A stretch of DNA of 30,709 nucleotides. It comes from W0P28-013 sp963621145 (lineage in GTDB: Bacteria; Bacteroidota; Bacteroidia; Bacteroidales; Paludibacteraceae). The notes beneath the pieces were generated by a model. That model saw nothing but the letters and a program-made list of their open reading frames with translations, was not told the DNA's origin and made no database searches. Shown here one piece after another: positions 9,388-16,634 of this stretch. The translations under genes and the position numbers were made by a program. Each line of letters starts with the position of its first letter. The stretch's first letter is position 1. The stretch lies in contig CAVFDI010000015.1 of the NCBI GenBank assembly GCA_963621145.1, positions 1 through 30,709 on the forward strand, given 5' to 3'.

Positions 9388-10086
9388 TTACTTTTCGTCG
9401 ATAGTTTTGGTATCGATTTTGATTCCGCGACTCATAGTGCTCGAAAGATAAATGCTCTTCACATAAGTGCCTTTGGACGACGATGGTTTCAGCTTGATGA
9501 TGGTGTTGATGAAAGCACGAGCATTCTCAACAATCTTCTCAGCCGTAAACGAAACCTTGCCTATCGAGGTGTGAATGATACCAGCTTTGTCGACTTTGAA
9601 GTCGATTTTACCTTGTTTCACCTCGGCAACAGCTTTACCAATCTCCATCGTAACGGTGCCACTCTTTGGGTTAGGCATCAAACCACGCGGACCGAGTACA
9701 CGACCCAGTGCGCCAATTTTGCCCATCACCGAAGGCATCGTAATGATGACGTCGATATCGGTCCAACCACCTTTAATCTTTTCGATGTATTCATCGAGTC
9801 CGACATAGTCAGCACCTGCAGCTTTCGCCTCGGCCTCTTTGTCGGGGGTGCACAACGCAAGAACCCTTACTTGTTTACCTGTTCCGTTAGGCAGCGACAC
9901 TACGCCACGAACCATCTGATTCGCTTTGCGTGGGTCAACACCCAAACGCACGTCAATATCCACAGAGGCATCAAATTTGGTGGTAGTAATCTCTTTCACC
10001 AATTTTGCCGCTTCGTCGAGAGTATACGCTTTCCCTGCTTCAATCTTCTCTGCAGCCAACTTTTGACTTTTTGTAAGTTTACTCAT
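9388..10086 (-). CDS. rplA: 50S ribosomal protein L1 (uL1)
   Basis: L1 forms the mobile stalk at the ribosomal E site and in many bacteria represses its own operon by binding mRNA. The 232-residue protein contains the family signature around GRVLGPRGLMPNPKSGT and is full length. It follows rplK with 21 nt between them, the usual rplKA pair. I did not find a convincing L1-binding mimic in the rplK leader. Confidence 0.98.
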   Translation of the reverse strand: MSKLTKSQKLAAEKIEAGKAYTLDEAAKLVKEITTTKFDASVDIDVRLGVDPRKANQMVRGVVSLPNGTGKQVRVLALCTPDKEAEAKAAGADYVGLDEYIEKIKGGWTDIDVIITMPSVMGKIGALGRVLGPRGLMPNPKSGTVTMEIGKAVAEVKQGKIDFKVDKAGIIHTSIGKVSFTAEKIVENARAFINTIIKLKPSSSKGTYVKSIYLSSTMSRGIKIDTKTIDEK

Positions 10087-10107
10087 TTCTCAATTGAAGT
10101 TTTAATG

Positions 10108-10551
10108 TTAAACATTTGCGGGAAATTCGCCTTTTACGGCAATACCCATGCTACGAGCAGTGCCAGCCACCATACGCATGGCCGATGCTACCGTGAAACA
10201 GTTCAAGTCTGGCATTTTGTCTTCGGCAATGGTTTTCACCTGATCCCAAGTGATTTCGGCCACTTTTTTGCGGTTCGGCTCGGCCGATCCACCTTTTACC
10301 TTCGACGCTTCGAGCAGCTGAATGGCTACTGGAGGCGTTTTAACGACAAATGTAAACGACTTGTCTGCATAATACGTGATAACAACAGGCAGGATTTTAC
10401 CTGCTTTGTCTTGGGTTCTGGCATTGAATTGCTTGCAAAAATCCATAATGTTGATGCCCTTCGAGCCCAACGCAGGACCAACCGGAGGCGACGGGTTAGC
10501 CGCACCACCTTTAATTTGCAATTTGATAAGTCCAGCAACTTCTTTAGCCAT
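10108..10551 (-). CDS. rplK: 50S ribosomal protein L11 (uL11)
   Basis: L11 binds the GTPase-associated centre of 23S rRNA and is needed for RelA-type stringent signalling and thiostrepton action. The 147-residue protein has the typical N-terminal proline-rich segment (ANPSPPVGPALGSKGINI) and the C-terminal rRNA-binding domain. It starts 60 bp after nusG in the standard secE-nusG-rplK-rplA order. Confidence 0.98.
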   Translation of the reverse strand: MAKEVAGLIKLQIKGGAANPSPPVGPALGSKGINIMDFCKQFNARTQDKAGKILPVVITYYADKSFTFVVKTPPVAIQLLEASKVKGGSAEPNRKKVAEITWDQVKTIAEDKMPDLNCFTVASAMRMVAGTARSMGIAVKGEFPANV

Positions 10552-10611
10552 AATTTTAAGATTTTGTTGTTAATGAATTTCGAGCAACCTTGCGCGCGTA
10601 ACCTCGCCTCG

Positions 10612-11166
10612 TTACTCCTTCTCCACTTGCATGAAACCAAGTTCGAGCGGCGTTTTGCGCCCGAAGATTGTTACCATCACTTTGAGTTTCTTTCTCTCGT
10701 TGTTCACCTCTTCGATGACACCCGAGAAACCAGCGAACGGACCAGCATTTACCTTCACGTTTTCGCCAACGCTGTAAGGCACGGCTACAACTTCTTCGCC
10801 TTCGCTCTGCTGCTCGTCGATGGCACCGAGAATTTTCGATACCTCCGCTGGGCGCATTGCTAATGGTTTACCGCCACGGGTCTCGCCCAAAAATCCAAGC
10901 ACGTTCGGAATGTTACGCAAGCGTCCCATCGTTTCGCGCGTCATCTTGGCTTCGACCAAAACATAGCCAGGTAAATAATTGCGTTCTTTGACAACTCTCT
11001 TTCCTTTGATCACTTGATAGTACTTCTCCAAAGGTATCAAAACCTGTTTCACAGTGAGACCCAAGTCCGAAGTGCGGCATTCTGCTTCAGCATATTCCTT
11101 CACTTTGTTCTCTTTGCCACTGATGGCCGTAAGCACATACCACTTGAAATCCTCCGACTCTGCCAT
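10612..11166 (-). CDS. nusG: Transcription termination/antitermination protein NusG
   Basis: NusG binds RNA polymerase and couples it to Rho or to the ribosome. The 184-residue protein has the N-terminal NGN domain (KWYVLTAISGKENKV at about residues 9-23) and a C-terminal KOW domain (about residues 125-184, with VNAGPFAGFSGVIEEV). A perfect AGGAGG lies 9 nt upstream of its ATG. It is 21 nt downstream of secE, as in most bacteria. NusG is adjacent to the genes for the polymerase it binds. Confidence 0.98.
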   Translation of the reverse strand: MAESEDFKWYVLTAISGKENKVKEYAEAECRTSDLGLTVKQVLIPLEKYYQVIKGKRVVKERNYLPGYVLVEAKMTRETMGRLRNIPNVLGFLGETRGGKPLAMRPAEVSKILGAIDEQQSEGEEVVAVPYSVGENVKVNAGPFAGFSGVIEEVNNERKKLKVMVTIFGRKTPLELGFMQVEKE

Positions 11167-11175
11167 CGCTAAAAT

Positions 11176-11181
11176 CCTCCT
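11176..11181 (-). promoter_or_regulatory. Shine-Dalgarno of nusG
   Basis: AGGAGG on the minus strand sits 9 nt before the nusG ATG, inside the 21-nt secE-nusG gap. It is a full consensus site in a genome where most starts have none. Confidence 0.75.
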
Positions 11182-11187
11182 AAAAAA

Positions 11188-11379
11188 TTAGAGTACTTTG
11201 GTGTAAATGAAAGTCATGAGGTGCTCAAAGCAAAAGTCCATAAACCAAACTACCAGCGCAATAACTAGGGAAGCAATTAGAACAACTACTGCACTGTTGG
11301 TCAGTTCTTGCCGCGTAGGCCACGAGGTCTTGTGGACAAGTTCCTGATAGGACTCTTTGAAATAATTGATGAGTTTCAT
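11188..11379 (-). CDS. secE: Preprotein translocase subunit SecE
   Basis: SecE is the small essential clamp of the SecYEG channel in the inner membrane. I take the ATG at 11377-11379, giving 63 residues that start MKLINYFKESYQEL. A longer open frame extends upstream but runs into tRNA-Trp and cannot be the real start. An amphipathic helix with the conserved K-x-x-W-P-(T/S) motif (HKTSWPTRQEL) is followed by one transmembrane segment (about residues 31-50), as in single-span SecE proteins. Confidence 0.96.
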   Translation of the reverse strand: MKLINYFKESYQELVHKTSWPTRQELTNSAVVVLIASLVIALVVWFMDFCFEHLMTFIYTKVL

Positions 11380-11396
11380 ATTGCAAATAGATTTTG

Positions 11397-11469
11397 CACG
11401 GAAGGAGAGGCTCGAACTCCCGACACCTGGTTTTGGAGACCAGTGCTCTACCAACTGAGCTACTTCCGT
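11397..11469 (-). tRNA. trnW: tRNA-Trp (CCA)
   Basis: This is a complete cloverleaf of 73 nt on the minus strand. The 7-bp acceptor stem ACGGAAG/CTTCCGT closes fully. The anticodon stem CTGGT/ACCAG holds the loop CTCCAAA with anticodon CCA. The discriminator base is G and the 3' CCA is not encoded. It lies between tuf and secE. Confidence 0.97.
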
Positions 11470-11473
11470 ATAT

Positions 11474-11500
11474 AGCGGAGCAGGACTAGCCTACCCCGCT
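11474..11500 (-). promoter_or_regulatory. tuf/tRNA-Trp intergenic hairpin
   Basis: The arms at 11474-11484 and 11490-11500 form an 11-bp stem (two wobble pairs) with a 5-nt loop, four bases from the mature 5' end of tRNA-Trp. In the minus-strand transcript it is preceded by seven A residues and is not followed by a U-run, so it is a poor terminator in the direction of the genes. It could protect the tuf 3' end or guide tRNA processing. Read on the plus strand it would look like a terminator, but nothing there is transcribed rightward. Confidence 0.65.
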
Positions 11501-11524
11501 TTTTTTGGTTACGACTTCTTTGGA

Positions 11525-12718
11525 TTAGTCGATCAGTTTCGTGATTTGACCCGAACCTACCGTGCGGCCACCTTCACGGATAGCGAAGCGAAGACCCTCA
11601 GAGCAAGCAACTGGGTTGATCAGTTTAACCGAGATTTCCAAGTTATCGCCAGGCATTACCATTTCAGTTCCTTCTGGAAGAGTGATTTCGCCAGTTACAT
11701 CGAGCGTGCGGATGTAGAACTGTGGACGATAGTGGTTGTGGAATGGAGTGTGACGACCACCTTCCTCTTTCTTCAAGATATAAACCGAAGCCTTGAACTC
11801 AGAGTGAGGTTTAACAGTACCTGGGTGTGTGATAACCATACCACGTTTAACCTCGTCTTTGTCGATACCACGGAGCAACAAACCTACGTTATCGCCAGCC
11901 TCGCCTTCGTCCAGCAATTTGCGGAACATTTCGACACCAGTAACAACCGATTTTTTGCCGTCAGCGCCAAGACCGATAAGTTGTACTTCGTCGCCTACTT
12001 TAACAACGCCAGTTTCGATACGACCAGTAGCAACAGTGCCACGACCAGTAATCGAGAATACGTCTTCGACAGGCATCAAGAATGGTTTATCAATGTCGCG
12101 GACAGGGAGTTGAATCCAGTTGTCGACAGCGTCCATCAACTCAATTACTTTGTCTTCCCATTCTTTAACGCCATTCAGTGCGCCAAGAGCAGAACCGCGG
12201 ATGATAGGAGTGTTGTCGCCATCGAATTCGTAGAACGAAAGGAGTTCGCGCATTTCCATCTCAACGAGGTCGAGCATTTCTGGGTCGTCAACCATATCGC
12301 ATTTGTTCATGAACACAACCAAGCGAGGAACGTTCACCTGACGAGCCAACAGAATGTGTTCGCGCGTTTGAGGCATTGGACCGTCGGTTGCAGCAACTAC
12401 GATAATAGCACCGTCCATTTGAGCAGCACCAGTTACCATGTTTTTAACATAGTCAGCGTGGCCTGGGCAGTCAACGTGAGCGTAGTGACGGTTAGCAGTT
12501 TCATACTCGATGTGTGCGGTGTTGATGGTGATACCGCGCTCTTTCTCTTCGGGAGCATTGTCGATTTGGTCGAACGATTTAACCTCTTCGCTACCGAAAC
12601 CGCGCTCGTGGAGCACTTTCGAGATAGCGGCAGTCAGAGTCGTTTTACCGTGGTCGACGTGACCGATTGTACCAATGTTTACGTGAGGTTTGGTACGTTC
12701 AAATTTTTCTTTTGCCAT
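11525..12718 (-). CDS. tuf: Elongation factor Tu
   Basis: EF-Tu is the GTPase that delivers aminoacyl-tRNA to the ribosome. The 397-residue protein has the P-loop GHVDHGKT (about residues 19-26), the switch II motif DCPGHADY, NKCD for guanine recognition and the GSAL element, then beta-barrel domains 2 and 3. It is complete. It sits between four upstream tRNA genes and tRNA-Trp, the same arrangement as the thrU-tyrU-glyT-thrT-tufB unit of E. coli. No second tuf copy is in this window. Confidence 0.99.
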   Translation of the reverse strand: MAKEKFERTKPHVNIGTIGHVDHGKTTLTAAISKVLHERGFGSEEVKSFDQIDNAPEEKERGITINTAHIEYETANRHYAHVDCPGHADYVKNMVTGAAQMDGAIIVVAATDGPMPQTREHILLARQVNVPRLVVFMNKCDMVDDPEMLDLVEMEMRELLSFYEFDGDNTPIIRGSALGALNGVKEWEDKVIELMDAVDNWIQLPVRDIDKPFLMPVEDVFSITGRGTVATGRIETGVVKVGDEVQLIGLGADGKKSVVTGVEMFRKLLDEGEAGDNVGLLLRGIDKDEVKRGMVITHPGTVKPHSEFKASVYILKKEEGGRHTPFHNHYRPQFYIRTLDVTGEITLPEGTEMVMPGDNLEISVKLINPVACSEGLRFAIREGGRTVGSGQITKLID

Positions 12719-12761
12719 AACTCAAAAATGTTAAAATGTTAATTAATGTCCTATAAAAAAG

Positions 12762-12833
<72 letters not shown>

Positions 12834-12847
12834 AAAAGTTTTTTGTG

Positions 12848-12920
12848 AGCGGAAAACGGGACTCAAACCCGCGACCCCCAGCTTGGAAGGCTAGTGCTCT
12901 ATCGACTGAGCTATTTCCGC
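12848..12920 (-). tRNA. trnG: tRNA-Gly (TCC)
   Basis: A 73-nt cloverleaf with acceptor stem GCGGAAA paired to TTTCCGC, anticodon stem CTAGC/GCTGG (one G-U pair), loop CTTCCAA and anticodon TCC. CCA is not encoded. It lies 14 nt from tRNA-Thr(GGT). Confidence 0.97.
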
Positions 12921-12927
12921 AAAATTG

Positions 12928-13009
12928 TGGGTAGTGATGGATTCGAACCACCGAAGCGAGACGCAGCAGATTTACAGTCTGCCCCATTTGGCCACTCTGG
13001 AAACTACCC
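12928..13009 (-). tRNA. trnY: tRNA-Tyr (GTA)
   Basis: An 82-nt class II tRNA with the long variable arm expected for tRNA-Tyr. The acceptor stem is GGGTAGT/ACTACCC, the anticodon stem GCAGA/TCTGC, the loop CTGTAAA and the anticodon GTA. CCA is not encoded. Confidence 0.97.
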
Positions 13010-13037
13010 ATTTTTCTTCAAAGATCGAACTTTTGTG

Positions 13038-13111
13038 AGCCTCTTGTCGGATTCGAACCAACGACCCCGAGATTACAAATCACGTGCTCTGGCCAGCTGA
13101 GCTAAAGAGGC
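13038..13111 (-). tRNA. trnT: tRNA-Thr (TGT)
   Basis: A 74-nt cloverleaf with acceptor stem GCCTCTT/AAGAGGC, loop TTTGTAA and anticodon TGT. The anticodon stem CGTGA/TCTCG contains a U-U mismatch at its middle pair (29-41), which is unusual; the other four pairs are intact. CCA is not encoded. It is the first gene after the perfect promoter at 13157-13187. Confidence 0.95.
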
Positions 13112-13156
13112 GTATGCCACAAACCACGATTACAATGCGTGGCTAAAAACGGCTTG

Positions 13157-13187
13157 CAAAGATAGATATTTATTTTTAACCGACAAA
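13157..13187 (-). promoter_or_regulatory. Promoter of the tRNA-tuf-secE-nusG-rpl-rpoBC unit
   Basis: On the minus strand TTTG (13184-13187), exactly 19 nt and TATCTTTG (13157-13164) match the Bacteroidota TTTG-N19-TAnnTTTG consensus perfectly. It lies between hpf and the first tRNA, about 45 nt upstream of tRNA-Thr(TGT), and probably drives the whole downstream block. Confidence 0.88.
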
Positions 13188-13239
13188 ACTTTTCGGCATT
13201 TTTCTGCAAAAAATTTTTCATTGGGTCGAATTTTGTCCA

Positions 13240-13269
13240 TCGGAAGGGGCGCAAACACCCCTATTCCGA
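13240..13269 (-). terminator. Hairpin downstream of hpf
   Basis: The stem TCGGA/TCCGA plus AGGGG/CCCCT with a 2-nt bulge begins about 27 nt after the hpf stop. No U-run follows it in the minus-strand transcript. It may be an mRNA 3'-end structure or a Rho-assisted terminator that separates hpf from the tRNA-tuf promoter. Confidence 0.45.
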
Positions 13270-13296
13270 CAGACTTATTCGCTGATTATCAAACAA

Positions 13297-13590
13297 TTAG
13301 TGTTTCTTTTCTTTCGCCTTCAAAATTTGACGTTCGATGGCTTCGGCGCATTCGTCGATGGCTTGTTCGAACGAATCGGCCACTTTTGAAGCAAAAAATT
13401 CGTTGCCAGCAGCCTTCAAACGAATCTGCGCATCCTTATTATTGTCAGTTTCTGGCTTGGTAACCTTCAAATTGATGTCGGCAACAGGCACGCCTTCGCA
13501 AAGTTTTTCGAGTTTCGACACGCGTTTTTCGATGTGTGCACGCAGATGCTCAGCGGCATCGAAGTTGATTGATTGAATTCTGATTTCCAT
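13297..13590 (-). CDS. hpf: Ribosome hibernation-promoting factor, short HPF/RaiA family
   Basis: HPF-family proteins bind the 30S decoding region and inactivate ribosomes in slow growth. The 97-residue protein begins MEIRIQSINFDAAEHLRAHIEKRVSKLEKL and has the beta-alpha-beta-beta-beta-alpha pattern of the S30AE domain. It lacks the C-terminal dimerisation domain of long HPF, so it is the short form. It lies 57 bp downstream of the xerC-type gene. Which paralogue (HPF or YfiA-type) it matches cannot be decided from sequence alone. Confidence 0.9.
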   Translation of the reverse strand: MEIRIQSINFDAAEHLRAHIEKRVSKLEKLCEGVPVADINLKVTKPETDNNKDAQIRLKAAGNEFFASKVADSFEQAIDECAEAIERQILKAKEKKH

Positions 13591-13647
13591 AGTGATCGTG
13601 TTTAATGGTTAAACTATCATTTTTTTCTGATTTTCATCAGTTTTTTT

Positions 13648-14535
13648 TCATTTCTCCTTGGCATGTGGGTGCGCTTGTTGGTAGATTTTTTGCAACTGCT
13701 CGAAAGTGGTGTGCGTATAAATCTGCGTTGCCGCCAAATTGGCATGTCCAAGCAGCTCCTTCACTGCGTTGATGTCGGCTCCATGGTTGAGCATGGCGGT
13801 GGCAAAAGTGTGTCGTAGCACATGCGGACTGCGTTTTTCTTGTGTGCTCACCTGCCCCATGGCTTCGGTTACTATGCGATAGACTGCTTTGGCATACATC
13901 TGCTTTCCCGATTGCAGTATATATAAATAGGGTGTAGTTCGTTCCACTTCCCTATTGCGCAGGGCGATGTAGTTTTTCAGTTTTTCGCGCAAATCTTCGC
14001 CGAAAGGCACAATGCGTTCTTTGCGTCGTTTTCCGAAAATTCGTATGGTATTTCGGTCGAAATCGATGTCGGAATCTTTCAGCGAAATGAGTTCTGCAAG
14101 GCGCATTCCCGTTTGGTAGAAGGTCTCGATAATGGTCTCGTTGCGACACGCCTCAAAGGTAGTAACATTTTCCGACATATCCAAAAGATTATCCAAATCT
14201 TTTTCAGAAAAAAATGTCGGAATTTTTTTTGGCGTTTTGGCGGCCACAATTCGTGCAGTGGGATCGACTTCGATAAGATTTTGCCGCAGCAAAAATTTAT
14301 AGAATGAGCGCAGCGTGCTAAGTCTGCGATTGATGGTAGTTGCCTTGCATTTGGCATCGCGCATGGCCATGAGCCAAAGCCGAATATGCTCGGTGGTGGC
14401 ATGCGCAATATCGTCGGTCAGACCACGTTCGGCCACAAATTGCGCAAACTGTTCGAGGTCTTTACGATACGACAAAACAGTACAAGAAGAGTAATTCTTC
14501 TCATACTGAATGTATTGCAGGAATTTTTCCGTCAT
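13648..14535 (-). CDS. xerC: Tyrosine recombinase XerC/XerD family
   Basis: This site-specific recombinase most likely resolves chromosome dimers at dif. The 295 residues have an N-terminal SAM-like core-binding domain (about 1-85) and a C-terminal catalytic domain. The complete active site is visible: R145 (GMRLAELI), K169, H238 and R241 (HVLRHTFA), H264 (LLGHANL) and nucleophile Y273. An AAGGAG lies 10 nt before the start. It sits between rpsU and hpf, a housekeeping setting that argues against a mobile-element integrase. Whether it is XerC or XerD needs comparison with the other copy in the genome. Confidence 0.92.
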   Translation of the reverse strand: MTEKFLQYIQYEKNYSSCTVLSYRKDLEQFAQFVAERGLTDDIAHATTEHIRLWLMAMRDAKCKATTINRRLSTLRSFYKFLLRQNLIEVDPTARIVAAKTPKKIPTFFSEKDLDNLLDMSENVTTFEACRNETIIETFYQTGMRLAELISLKDSDIDFDRNTIRIFGKRRKERIVPFGEDLREKLKNYIALRNREVERTTPYLYILQSGKQMYAKAVYRIVTEAMGQVSTQEKRSPHVLRHTFATAMLNHGADINAVKELLGHANLAATQIYTHTTFEQLQKIYQQAHPHAKEK

Positions 14536-14545
14536 GCCGATGTTG

Positions 14546-14551
14546 CTCCTT
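14546..14551 (-). promoter_or_regulatory. Shine-Dalgarno of the xerC-type gene
   Basis: AAGGAG on the minus strand is 10 nt upstream of the ATG at 14533-14535, between rpsU and the recombinase gene. Confidence 0.55.
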
Positions 14552-14599
14552 TTAGTTTTTTAGAACGATTGGGCAACAACGCATCGGGCGTCGGAGCGA

Positions 14600-14791
14600 T
14601 TACTCTTCGGCCTGCTGCAGGTGTTGCACGTAGATGGCGTGCATCTTCTCTTCGCGCTTTACAACCGAAGGTTTCTCGAATTGTTGACGGCGGCGAAGTT
14701 CTTTGACGACACCCGTCTTTTCAAATTTGCGTTTGAATTTTTTCAGGGCGCGTTCGATGTTGTCGCCTTCTTTTACTGGTACAATAATCAT
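14600..14791 (-). CDS. rpsU: 30S ribosomal protein S21 (bS21)
   Basis: bS21 is a small basic subunit protein near the 3' end of 16S rRNA. The 63 residues start MIIVPVKEGDNIERALKKFK and carry the basic RRRQQFEKPS stretch typical of the family, with a tyrosine at position 54. In Flavobacterium ribosomes bS21 together with bS6 and bS18 hides the anti-Shine-Dalgarno tail, and all three genes are in this window. This copy has no Shine-Dalgarno sequence. It is the first gene of the rpsU-xerC-hpf group, behind its own promoter. Confidence 0.97.
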   Translation of the reverse strand: MIIVPVKEGDNIERALKKFKRKFEKTGVVKELRRRQQFEKPSVVKREEKMHAIYVQHLQQAEE

Positions 14792-14839
14792 TGTAGAACT
14801 ATTATTTTTTAAGTTTTAGAATTTGCTTTTTTCGGACTG

Positions 14840-14871
14840 CAAAGGTAGTGCTTTTTTTTGCAGTGAACAAA
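14840..14871 (-). promoter_or_regulatory. Promoter of rpsU
   Basis: On the minus strand TTTG (14868-14871), 20 nt and TACCTTTG (14840-14847) match the Bacteroidota consensus with one extra spacer base. It lies in the rpiB-rpsU gap about 48 nt before the rpsU start. Confidence 0.78.
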
Positions 14872-14885
14872 TTTTTCAGAAAAAA

Positions 14886-15359
14886 TTATTCGTTTGCCGC
14901 CTCATTTTCGATTGGAACGGGGATTTTGGCGATTCTGCGCTCGTGTCGTCCGCCTTCGAAATCGGTTTTGAAGAAGGTATCGACCAGTTTCAGAGCCAAT
15001 TCTTCGGGGATAAAACGCGCGGGCAATGCCAAAATGTTGGCGTTGTTGTGCTGACGTGCGAGTGCAGCCAGTTCTTCATTCCAACAGAGTGCCGAGCGAA
15101 TGCCTTGGTGCTTGTTCACGGTCATGTTTATGCCGTTTCCGCTGCCACAGATGGCAATTCCGAAGTCGCAAGCGCCATTTTCGACGGCTTTGGCCAACGG
15201 GTGAGCGTAGTCGGCATAGTCGCAACTTTCGGTGCTATGCGTGCCAAAATCGTAGACGCTAGCGTTTTGTGCCTCGAGCATCTCTTTCACTTTTTGCTTC
15301 AGTTCGAAGCCTGCATGGTCCGATGCAATGCCAATGCAGAGTTGATGTAGTGGTTTCAT
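14886..15359 (-). CDS. rpiB: Ribose 5-phosphate isomerase B
   Basis: RpiB interconverts ribose 5-phosphate and ribulose 5-phosphate in the pentose phosphate pathway. The 157-residue protein shows the family marks: the early SDHAGFELK segment, CGSGNGINMTVNK with the catalytic-type cysteine C71, and NNANILALPARFI. It follows thiL on the same strand across a 75-nt gap filled with two 7-bp repeat arrays. One of these ends only 4 nt before the ATG, leaving no room for a conventional ribosome-binding site. Confidence 0.95.
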   Translation of the reverse strand: MKPLHQLCIGIASDHAGFELKQKVKEMLEAQNASVYDFGTHSTESCDYADYAHPLAKAVENGACDFGIAICGSGNGINMTVNKHQGIRSALCWNEELAALARQHNNANILALPARFIPEELALKLVDTFFKTDFEGGRHERRIAKIPVPIENEAANE

Positions 15360-15363
15360 ATCG

Positions 15364-15398
15364 AGATTTCAGATTTCAAATTTCAAATTTCAGATTTC
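15364..15398 (-). repeat. Heptad array A (TTTGAAA/TCTGAAA on the sense strand)
   Basis: Five tandem 7-bp units lie directly upstream of the rpiB start. On the plus strand they read AGATTTC twice, AAATTTC twice and AGATTTC once. On the minus (gene) strand every unit carries TGA, at plus-strand positions 15369, 15376, 15383, 15390 and 15397, which covers all three frames. The plus strand has no stop codon in the array. Units are the same as in array B at 18257-18284. Confidence 0.93.
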
Positions 15399-15416
15399 AA
15401 ATGATTTTTGCAGCTA

Positions 15417-15449
15417 TTGTTCATTATTCATTTTTCATTGTTCATTATT
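15417..15449 (-). repeat. Heptad array F (TGAACAA/TGAATAA on the sense strand)
   Basis: Four 7-bp units (plus strand TTGTTCA, TTATTCA, TTTTTCA, TTGTTCA) are followed by a partial fifth. On the minus strand each begins with TGA, giving stops at 15421, 15428, 15435 and 15442 and closing all three frames. The TGA at 15435-15437 is the stop codon of thiL, and the last four ThiL residues (NNEQ) are encoded by repeat units. Confidence 0.9.
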
Positions 15450-16478
15450 AGCCTCAAAGGCATTCCAACCGCGCGCCTTGATATTGATTTCTTGTCCGTC
15501 GCGAGTTACGAGGGCGCAACCTTCGGCCTTGGCGCAAGTATGACCAATGACGTGAACATTGTCGAGTTCCTTCACGCGGTCGTGCAGTTCGAGCGGCACA
15601 GTGAAGAGCAGTTCGTAGTCCTCGCCACCATTTATCGCCACAGTGGTCAGGTTCAGGTTCATCTCTTCGGCCATGGTAGCAGTTACATAGTCGATTGGCA
15701 GGCGTTCTTCAAAAATGCGGCAGCCCACGCCACTCTGCGTGCAGATGTGCAGCAATTCCGACGAAAGACCATCGGAAATGTCCATCATTGCGGTCGGGAC
15801 AATCTTTTCTTTGTCAAGCATTTCAACGATATCGCGGCGCGCTTCGGGCTTCAGTTGGCGCTCGATGATGTACTCTTTTCCGGCGAAATCGGGTTGAAAG
15901 CCCTCCTCCACCTTTTTATCTTCGAACACGCGTTTTTCGCGCTCGAGCAGTTGCAATCCCATGTAGGCCGCGCCCAAATCGCCCGTCACGCAGATGAGTT
16001 GATTCGGTTTTGCGCCATTGCGATAGACCACTTTGTCGGCATCGACCTCGCCCAAGCAGGTGATGCTGATGGTGAGTCCCGTGAGCGACGATGAAGTATC
16101 GCCGCCAACAAGATCGACGCCATATTGTTCGCACGCAAGACGAATGCCCGCGTAGAGTTCGTCGATTTGTTCCAAGCCAAAACGACCCGAAACTCCCAGA
16201 GCCACAAGCAGTTGCGTTGGGCGACCATTCATGGCGCAGATGTCGGAAAAATTGACCATTGCCGCCTTGTAGCCAAGATGTTTCAACGGCGTGTAGGTAA
16301 GGTCGAAGTGAATGCCCTCGAGCAGAATATCGGTGGTGGCGAGCGCGCGTTTTTTGCCAAAATCGAGCACAGCGGCATCGTCGCCAACGCCCCGAACCGA
16401 CGATTTATTGGTCAGTTCGATGCCCTCGGTGAGGTGTTTTATCAGTCCAAATTCGCCAAGCGAGTCAATTGTTTCCAT
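15435..16478 (-). CDS. thiL: Thiamine-monophosphate kinase
   Basis: ThiL phosphorylates thiamine monophosphate to the active cofactor thiamine pyrophosphate. The 347-residue protein has the AIR synthase-like fold, with the Mg-ATP motif GVGDDAAVLDF near residues 30-40, GGDTSSSL in the middle and NGGEDYELLFTVP towards the end. I place the start at 16476-16478 (METIDSLGEFGLI) because a TATCTTTG -7 box at 16511-16518 would put a possible upstream ATG almost at the transcription start. Its stop codon lies inside heptad array F. Confidence 0.95.
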   Translation of the reverse strand: METIDSLGEFGLIKHLTEGIELTNKSSVRGVGDDAAVLDFGKKRALATTDILLEGIHFDLTYTPLKHLGYKAAMVNFSDICAMNGRPTQLLVALGVSGRFGLEQIDELYAGIRLACEQYGVDLVGGDTSSSLTGLTISITCLGEVDADKVVYRNGAKPNQLICVTGDLGAAYMGLQLLEREKRVFEDKKVEEGFQPDFAGKEYIIERQLKPEARRDIVEMLDKEKIVPTAMMDISDGLSSELLHICTQSGVGCRIFEERLPIDYVTATMAEEMNLNLTTVAINGGEDYELLFTVPLELHDRVKELDNVHVIGHTCAKAEGCALVTRDGQEINIKARGWNAFEANNEQ

Positions 16479-16510
16479 CGAAAAAATGTAAAATTTCAAA
16501 ATTTGAACCG

Positions 16511-16518
16511 CAAAGATA
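16511..16518 (-). promoter_or_regulatory. -7 element of the thiL promoter
   Basis: TATCTTTG on the minus strand matches TAnnTTTG. No clear TTTG is seen at the expected -33 position. It lies 33 nt upstream of the chosen thiL start. Confidence 0.6.
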
Positions 16519-16545
16519 GCATTTTTTGGCGAAATTGGCGCAATA

Positions 16546-16579
16546 TTTGCCGCAGATTGGCGAAAAATGCGTAATTTTG
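16546..16579 (+). promoter_or_regulatory. Possible promoter of the S41 peptidase gene
   Basis: TTTG (16546-16549) and TAATTTTG (16572-16579) fit the Bacteroidota elements but with a 22-nt spacer instead of 19. It lies about 55 nt before the start codon, in the divergent gap with thiL. Confidence 0.4.
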
Positions 16580-16634
16580 AAAGTCAAAACGAACAGGAAC
16601 GTGACATATCGCGTTCATACAAAACACTTACAAA

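Noticed and set aside
13612..13652. Small hairpin with T run between hpf and the xerC-type gene (CTGAT/ATCAG)
   Set aside because: The T run follows the stem only on the plus strand, where no gene is transcribed; on the minus strand it would be preceded by U-poor sequence, so it is not a convincing terminator.
13648..14535. Integrase of a mobile element or genomic island
   Set aside because: The recombinase sits between rpsU and hpf in a housekeeping cluster, with no attachment-site repeat, cargo genes or composition change.
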